Under the pieces are notes generated by a model, which worked only from the letters and a program-made list of their open reading frames with translations, was not told the origin of the DNA and searched no databases. DNA of 64,000 bases from Pomphorhynchus laevis. Lineage: Eukaryota; Acanthocephala; Palaeacanthocephala; Echinorhynchida; Pomphorhynchidae. The stretch spans positions 57,216 to 121,215 of the forward strand of contig WNNJ02001299.1 of the NCBI GenBank assembly GCA_012934845.2, given 5' to 3'. Positions 57,403 through 64,000 of the stretch are shown piece after piece. Each line of letters starts with the position of its first letter. The first letter of the stretch is position 1. A program made the translations under genes and the position numbers.

Positions 57403-57537
57403 AGAGAGCACAAAAAGTTAAACCGTTTCGGTTTAACGATGTTATTTCAGCAAAAACTATGTTTTTGCCGAAATAACATCGTATTTTTCAAAAACATCGT
57501 TGTTTTTACCGAAACGATGTTACTTCTTGTGCTCTCT
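57403..57537. mobile_element. MITE-like foldback of 135 bp with nested hairpins
   Basis: Terminal inverted repeats AGAGAGCACAA and TTGTGCTCTCT bound three nested hairpins: GTTAAACC/GGTTTAAC, ACGATGTTATTTC/GAAATAACATCGT, and AACATCGTT with AACGATGTT-like arms. There is no coding. It could be a small non-autonomous DNA transposon. A target duplication was not resolved. Confidence 0.65.
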
Positions 57538-57805
57538 AATAAATAAACAATTAACTAATTTATAAACAATTGACTCTGATATAAAGGTTTAAGCTATAAG
57601 AAGTTATGCATTTTAGTAAATTTTCTATTTAAAAGAAAATTTCTATTCATATCGCTAATATGTTGTCTTAAGAAAGCAATTATTTAGTACGTATAATAGA
57701 AGCATTTTTCATGGCTCGTGAGTCTAACTTAATGGCTGATAATAAACCGAACTATAATCTTAAGTTAAAATTTAATGTTTGTTTGTTGGAAACCAGATTT
57801 GAAAA
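57538..57805. other. AT-rich spacer
   Basis: No feature is supported between the foldback and the start of the PLE match at 57806. Confidence 0.5.
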
Positions 57806-57829
57806 ATACTAACGATTTTCATTTTAGAT

Positions 57830-58406
57830 CATAAAATGTAACAGAAAAAATTGTATAGTTTGTGATGTTATAAATAATAATTGTATCGTAAGTAATACGA
57901 CAAACAAATGTTTTTCATTAAATATTAATAATAATTGTAACTGCAATACCGCAGGTGTAGTGTATCTAATACAATGCACATGTGGATTGCAATATATAGG
58001 AAAAACATATCAAATGTTAAAAACTAGGTTTAGGCAACACATATATAATATACAGCATAATAGTCAAACTATATTTCATAAACATATGAGATTAATAGGA
58101 CATGATATTAAAAACTGTAAATTATTTATTTTAGAACATATTATCGAAGAAAACATTTCAATATTAAATCAAAAACTATTAGAAAAAGAAGATTTTTGGA
58201 TTAAAACGCTTAATTCCATGTACCTATTAGGATTGAATGGCGTGGTACAAGGAATTGGCAGAAGTAGTATAATACATAATAAACAACTATATTATAATAA
58301 TCCGGTTAAACGCAAACCAAGAAGTCATGGTGATAAAAGGAATAGGAAAAATAGAGTTAAAAATATTAAAAAAGATATGTATATAAATGAACAATTAAAA
58401 ATATAA
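57830..58406 (+). pseudogene. PLE GIY-YIG nuclease and linker
   Basis: Cysteines CNCNTAG precede VVYLIQCTCGLQYIGKTYQM (GIY...YIG, near 57955-58015). LKTRFRQHIYNIQHNSQTIF supplies the conserved Arg and His, and LEHIIEENISILNQKLLEKE carries the downstream catalytic Glu region followed by DFWIKTLNS. The Cys pair between GIY and YIG is a known feature of permuted PLE nucleases. The nuclease would nick the insertion target. Upstream frames are broken near 57840. Confidence 0.85.
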
Positions 58407-58583
58407 AAACAACTTTTAAGTGATAATAAGCTAAAAGATCTTTATGTAAATATAAGAAGTTTTTCTAAAGATATCATATGTTTAATAAATCAAAAATTAA
58501 TTAACGACTATGATAGGCTAAGTTGTATAATAGACAGTTATTGTAATACAAAATACTATAATCGTACAATAAATATTAATAAT

Positions 58584-59049
58584 CATTTGGTCGGCTTCAT
58601 AAATTATCCTCGTGTGAATTCTTTAATCATAGATGCAGCACTGTACACTACAATCAGCGTAGGTGGACCTCATCAGCAGTGAGCCTACGCCTACCTTTCG
58701 TGTTTCGGTCAGAAAATTCAAAAGACAGATTGTCGGTTGTTTCCGGCAACTGTAGTGCTAGCTCCGTCTTTTTGTAACAAAAGACGGAAACAACGTACAG
58801 TTTGCACAAGTGGAAATGTTTTCCTTACAAACTGTATCGTTTGTTTTTACAGTAAGGCAGCAGAGGAAAATTTCAGCAGATCATTAAAGGACCGAAACAC
58901 GAAAGGTAGGCGTAGGCTCACTGCTGATGAGGTCCACCTACGCTGATTGTAGTGTACAGTGCTGCATCTATGATTAAAGAATTTACACGAGGATAATTTA
59001 TAAAGCCAACCAAATGATGATACTCGCTCGTGTATGCAATTATTCATTC
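58584..59049. mobile_element. Foldback element IR1, inserted in the PLE
   Basis: Arms of 125 bp (58584-58708 and 58892-59016) are near-perfect complements around a 183-bp spacer with its own hairpins (CCGTCTTTT/AAAAGACGG and ACAGTTTG/CAAACTGT). The element is bounded by a 13-bp duplication AAATATTAATAAT (58571-58583, 59050-59062) of PLE sequence, so it moved in after the PLE. Each arm carries GAAAC and CTGATGA boxes with pairing potential. The ORF at 58737-58946 shows no known domain. Confidence 0.8.
58889..58943 (+). ncRNA. IR1 pseudoknot with hammerhead-like boxes
   Basis: GGACC (58889-58893) is followed by GAAAC, then GCGTAGG (58910-58916), CTGATGA (58924-58930), GGTCC (58931-58935) and CCTACGC (58937-58943). 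GGACC pairs with GGTCC and GCGTAGG with CCTACGC, and the two stems cross. Box order is reversed relative to a hammerhead. Function is unknown. Confidence 0.4.
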
Positions 59050-60130
59050 AAATATTAATAATAACAATAGAAAATATACATTAACCATAAACTTCATTAA
59101 TAAATGTATAGATAACATAAATATAGCCGGACTTTTAAATAATTCTAAAAGTAAAGAAATAATAGGGTCAGATTTAAGTAAATATATTCCTAAAATAAGG
59201 TATAAACTCCTACCACCATTAGGACGAAAAATTTGTAATTATAATAAAGAATTAAAATCAATATGTAACGATAATATTAGAAACATAATGGAAACTGAAT
59301 GCAATTGTAAAAGTCTTAGTTTTGATAAAATAAATGAACATATATGTACCCATAATCTAGAATTAATTGAAAATTGTGAATTAAGAAAGCTGCTATCAAA
59401 AGGGTATAAATACAGATTAAATAAAACCAACGACAAAAATAAAATTTACAGTTCGTTATATAATAACTTAAATGATTACTTTAGTAAGCTGATTAATAGT
59501 GAAAGCTCGAATATATCTAAGATAAAAATTTGGAAAGATTATATATTTGATAAAATTAAAAATAAAATGAAAATAACAAACAATTACAAAAGGAAAGATA
59601 AAATTAATAAAGATATGTATACAGAACTTACTAAATTAAAGCATAACTATATAATAGCAACTATTGATAAAGCTAGTAATAACTTTGTCTTCATATGCAA
59701 AAAGCTTTATTATGATATACTGATGAAAGAGGTTAATTCTAATGATTTAAATGTAAATCCAACATATGAACGTAGTGAGTTGAGTTTAGAAACAATTATT
59801 ACAAGTCACTGTTCTATAATGGATAAAAAGGTATAAAGGTTGAATTAGATAATAAAACTATACCTATATTATATTGGAATCCAAAATTACATAAAAATCC
59901 AATAAAACCTAGGTTCATATGTAGTGCGTTTAAATGTACATTAAAACCACTTTCTGTCTATATGAATAAAATACTTAAAGTAATTAAAGCACACTTTAAA
60001 AAATATTGCAAGGTAATCGAAATTAATACTGGTATAAAACACCATTTTCGTATTAATTCTACGAAAGTATCTTTTAAAACAGACAAAATGAATAAATTTT
60101 CAAAATATAAATACATACAATTTTAGCACG
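59030..60130 (+). pseudogene. P9 reverse transcriptase, N-terminal part
   Basis: After the insertion, RKYTLTINFINKCIDNINIA, then DLSKYIPKIRYKLLPPLGRK, LENCELRKLLSKG-like and TIDKASNNFVFICKKLYYDI. This copy keeps the segment KYIPKIRYKLLPPLGRKICN in frame, unlike P1. A frame shift near 59830 is followed by a readable YWNPKLHKNPIKPRFIC block, the start of the catalytic RT. Codons before 59062 belong to the insertion or its duplication. Confidence 0.85.
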
Positions 60131-60373
60131 CTTTATACAAATCTAGATTTAGTAGATATTAAAGAAGCGTTAGTAAAGTTAATTAATCTAATATTGGGAA
60201 AGATATATGTATATACAGAAACCAAAATTTTTTTTTGGTTTCTTATAAACATAAAATTGAAAAAGGCTTCGGCCGAAAACGTTAATAATTTTTTTCTGTA
60301 TTCCTGGTATTTCTTTAAACTAATATCAATCTGCATCCAATATGGATCCCAGGCGACGGTATTCAAACGAAAC

Positions 60374-60508
<135 letters not shown>

Positions 60509-61073
60509 ATATCTGGGTGTGTTAAACTGTGCTCCGGGAGCTAATAAGCTTCAGTTTCATAATTGTAAATGTTGCCAAAAACCGGAGTTCGATTACAAGT
60601 AGAGCAGACTTCCTTATCACTCCTAGACGAGCTGATGGTAGCCGGCAGCACTCATCAGTAGGGTGAACTACCATCAGTCGTTTCGGCTGCCTTGTGATAT
60701 ATTAAATAGGCATTTCCGAGAATTTGCTAACGTGGTAGCATGGGCATAGCCTCTTTAAACTAACCATGTGCTTTCCGGACCATCCTAATTTTATTCGGCA
60801 GGAATTTCACTTGCTGTCGTTGCTTGCTTTCTCACAGGATCCTGTGGAGGATACACTTTTATAATTTTATATCTGGGTGTGTTAAACTGTGCTCCGGGAG
60901 CTAATAAGCTTCAGTTTCATAATTGTAAATGTTGCCAAAAACCAACATTCGGCAGTCAAATTCCTGCCGAATAAAATTAGGATGGTCCGGAAAGCACATG
61001 GTTAGTTTAAAGAGGCTATGCCCATGCTACCACGTTAGCAAATTCTCGGAAATGCCTATTTAATATATCACAA

Positions 61074-61133
61074 GGCAGCCGAAACGACTGATGGTAGTTC
61101 ACCCTACTGATGAGTGCTGCCGGCTACCATCAG
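61074..61133 (+). ncRNA. IR2 pseudoknot with hammerhead-like boxes
   Basis: GGCAGC (61074-61079), C, GAAAC (61081-61085), CTGATGGTAG (61088-61097), CTGATGA (61107-61113), GCTGCC (61116-61121) and CTACCATCAG (61124-61133). The 6-bp GGCAGC/GCTGCC and 10-bp CTGATGGTAG/CTACCATCAG stems are perfect and cross. The order matches IR1 with unrelated stem sequences. The left arm carries the same motif on the minus strand. Confidence 0.45.
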
Positions 61134-61200
61134 CTCGTCTAGGAGTGATAAGGAAGTCTGCTCTACTTGTAATCGAACTCCGGTTTTTGGCAACATTTAC

Positions 61201-62030
<830 letters not shown>

Positions 62031-62039
62031 TAATAAATA

Positions 62040-62395
62040 ATATACTTTGTATTAGAATAAGATACTAGATAGTTATTTCAGAGGAAATACATCATTAGCA
62101 TGTATTTGGCCCCGCTGCTATGTTGGGTAGAGGAGTTAGGGGCCGAAACCTGATAGCATAGCAGTTCCTCCTGATGACCTCTAATTCTTATTCTGATACA
62201 ACGTCTGTTATTTATTACTCAATTCATAAAAATGACGTTTATTTTAAATTTCATTTTTTATTTTAACTTGATATAAATTATATAAAATATTATAACAATT
62301 ATTAATTTTATTATTTAATTATTAAATTTTGATTTAGCATTATTATGTTTTGTTTATAATTATATTAAATACGTAGACTCAGTTAGCTGATTTGA
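62040..62395 (+). other. PLE 3' tail with conserved structured region
   Basis: AAATACAT/ATGTATTT form a first hairpin (62085-62107). Then GGCCCC (62108-62113), GCTGCTATG (62114-62122), TAGAGG (62128-62133), GGGGCC (62139-62144), GAAAC, CATAGCAG (62157-62164), CTGATGA (62171-62177) and CCTCTA (62178-62183) give three mutually crossing pairs. The same region recurs at 20740-20850, 28910-29020, 30620-30725 and 43210-43320. The tail ends CGTAGACTCAGTTAGCTGAT at 62395. Confidence 0.8.
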
Positions 62396-62399
62396 TTCA

Positions 62400-63300
62400 A
62401 GATTATAAAAATCAATCTTGTGTCCTGTACTTAAGGCATGCTGAACCACAACTGAGTGGGCAGTAGTGCGTAAGGCTGATCGATGCTCTTTTACTCTGGT
62501 TTTTAAAAACCTACCACTTTGTCCTATATAAAAGAGAACACAATCAAGGCAGTTTATCCGATAAATTACTCCTTTTATCTCATGGGTCCTTTTTTACACT
62601 AGTAATCATTCCAATTGGTTTAGAAGTGCGTTAATTGTAGATAAGACTAATGGGCAAATTAGACTCCATTATAAACGTTCTCACCCTATTTTTAACAAGC
62701 TTTGACACCCATCCACACTCAAGTAGTGTCATAAAATGGGATAACTTATCAGTACCAACGACCGGAATTGAAGCATGACTGTCCACAACCTTCGTTAATA
62801 TATCAAAAAGCATACTTTCAGGATATCCCAAATCTTTAAAAATACAAATTAGTCTATTAAACTCACAATTGCGTTTATCCAGAGTGCTACACAGTCAGTC
62901 TAATGGCTCTGAGGCAGAATCCCTTAATGATTCCTAATTTTGTACGCACACTGTGGCTACTAGACCAATGTAGATATGTTTGCTTCTGTAGGTTTTTGGA
63001 ACACGTCAGTCGAGAAATCCGATACATTGATCAAGAAGTCTAAAAAGCTAAGACAGTTATCCTGTGGCCAGGTCACATTTAATTTTATACGAGAATGGCG
63101 GGCATTAGAAACTCAATAAACCGGGAAGCACTATTTACCTTCTGGCCAAATGACAAAAATATCATCAATGTATCTACGCAAGAAGATTGGTTTTATAATA
63201 TACTCGGTCATTGCAGTTAACTGAAAGTCTTCCATAAATATATCCGCCAATGTGGGAACTAACGGGGAACCCATAGCAACAATCAACCTTTTAATTGATT
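62400..63300 (-). pseudogene. Canonical PLE: RT and C-terminal GIY-YIG nuclease, decayed
   Basis: Minus strand from 63290: GSPLVPTLADIFMEDFQLTA, IFLRRYIDDIFVIWPEGK (catalytic YIDD near 63150), LNVTWPQDNCLSFLDFLI, and near 62570-62430 GVIYRINCLDCVLFYIGQSG followed by RFLKTRVKEHRSALRTTAHS and HALSTGHKIDF. The RT-then-GIY-YIG order is that of canonical Penelope elements, opposite to the P1-P9 family. Multiple stops and indels; the 5' part is absent. Confidence 0.8.
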
Positions 63301-63385
63301 TCCAAAATCAATTGATTTCCAATTTCCTTCTTTAATTGATTTCCAATCAATCTTTAATTGATTTCCAAAAATCAAATAAATTCTT
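63284..63385. repeat. Short tandem repeat
   Basis: Variants of TTTAATTGATTTCCAA recur about five times. It adjoins the canonical PLE fragment. Confidence 0.75.
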
Positions 63386-63639
63386 TAATCCCTCTTTATC
63401 ACTTTTTACACAACTTTACTCCTATTAAAACCAATTTGTCCAACCTTATTAATGTACAATCCAAAAATTGTTGATATAAAATTTTTCAATAACACCGAGT
63501 TTCTAAATAAAAAAAAACCTAAAAGAGAGTAAAGCAATGGATATAATGAGTTAAATAGGATTAAAAGAGCTAAATAATGTTTATGCGGCGAATTAGTCAT
63601 TAAATGTCGTAACAGGAGTAAATGAGAGTTAAAAAATTA

Positions 63640-64000
63640 TAATCTAATAGAATAGAATATAATTTATTTAAAGTGGCCGTTATGGTAAAATAGAACCATT
63701 TACAGGCCCACTATAAAAATTAAAAGACAAGTTAACGTCCGATGAATGTTTGAACTTGTATGTAGAGTTATTGAATTGATTGCGGCTGAAAGTGTTATTT
63801 TAGTTCGTTTGCAAGAAGTATGGCGATCAAGGAAGTTTTGAAAAGTTTAAGCGACGTCAATGATTTTGTGTCTCGAGGAAGTTTGTTCCAAAGGCGTGGT
63901 GCAGCGATGGTGAACGCACGATATCCGTAATTACCGTTGTGACGGGGGACGAAAAGCGAGTAGGAGCGATGACTTCTTAGGGAGAGACCAGTCGTCATAT
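63640..64000 (-). pseudogene. CR1/L2-like LINE, 3' end (second copy)
   Basis: The minus strand ends ORF2 with MTTGLSLRSHRSYSLFVPRH, GYRAFTIAAPRLWNKLPRDT and ILLANELK, then a 3' UTR and (TTCTA)-type tail near 63650. It is nearly identical to 9263-9620, and WNKLP here matches the family consensus better than CNKLS there. The copy runs off the window edge, so its 5' extent is unknown. Confidence 0.85.

Noticed and set aside
61074-61133. Canonical type II hammerhead in IR2
   Set aside because: Only about 21 nt separate GAAAC from CTGATGA. This is too short for stem III and stem I hairpins, and there is no NUH site in the right place. It is kept only as a permuted, hammerhead-like pseudoknot.
62040-62395. 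SECIS element and selenocysteine in the PLE
   Set aside because: Some permuted PLEs are known to encode selenoproteins. The ATGA...AA...TGAT string in this tail lacks a convincing stem, and no in-frame TGA that would make sense as Sec was found in the RT or nuclease.

Overview
The window is AT-rich DNA from an invertebrate animal, made almost entirely of transposable elements, satellites and foldback repeats. The evidence for an animal is the element mix: Gypsy LTR elements, CR1/L2-, jockey- and RTE-like LINEs, Penelope-like elements (PLEs) of two architectures, and a reverse-transcriptase family otherwise familiar from cnidarian and mollusc genomes. There are no bacterial operons, rRNAs, tRNAs or CRISPR arrays. 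No host gene is recognised with confidence. The best candidate is an uncharacterised 312-codon ORF (51848-52786, minus), whose 5' part also lies in a 1.25-kb segmental duplication at 37504-38757.

Layout. 1-2640: an LTR-like sequence and a decayed minus-strand Gypsy fossil. 2641-10448: two blocks of a ~121-bp satellite flanking a CR1/L2-like LINE, which is itself split by a young Gypsy element (4408-9095; 253-bp LTRs with one visible mismatch, GCTGC target duplication). 10449-16000: remnants of an RTE-like LINE, a jockey-like LINE and a reverse transcriptase here called family B. 17349-20998: foldback elements, PLE pieces and a 464-bp repeat carrying hammerhead-ribozyme-like motifs. 21030-26235: a canonical PLE endonuclease fragment, an RTE-type endonuclease, a family B piece and a Gypsy remnant. 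26862-37420: PLE copies in inverted orientation, one interrupted by a 3.1-kb non-LTR-like retroelement (family A). 39375-45960: two jockey-like LINEs head to head, the right one split by a PLE. 47838-50910: a ~430-bp and a 173-bp tandem repeat. 51848-55960: the 312-codon ORF and a long family B element. 56698-64000: hairpins, a MITE-like foldback, canonical PLE pieces, the longest permuted PLE (57806-62395) with two foldback insertions, and the 3' end of a second CR1/L2-like LINE.

The dominant family is a PLE with its GIY-YIG nuclease upstream of the reverse transcriptase, the Naiad/Chlamys-type order. Its 3' tail is repeated through the window and can form nested, crossing stems around GAAAC and CTGATGA boxes. 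Two unrelated-looking foldback elements inserted in this PLE show the same box order with element-specific pairings. Together with the hammerhead-like pair at 19477-20096, this is the most unusual signal here. It is structural inference from reading the sequence and has not been folded or tested.
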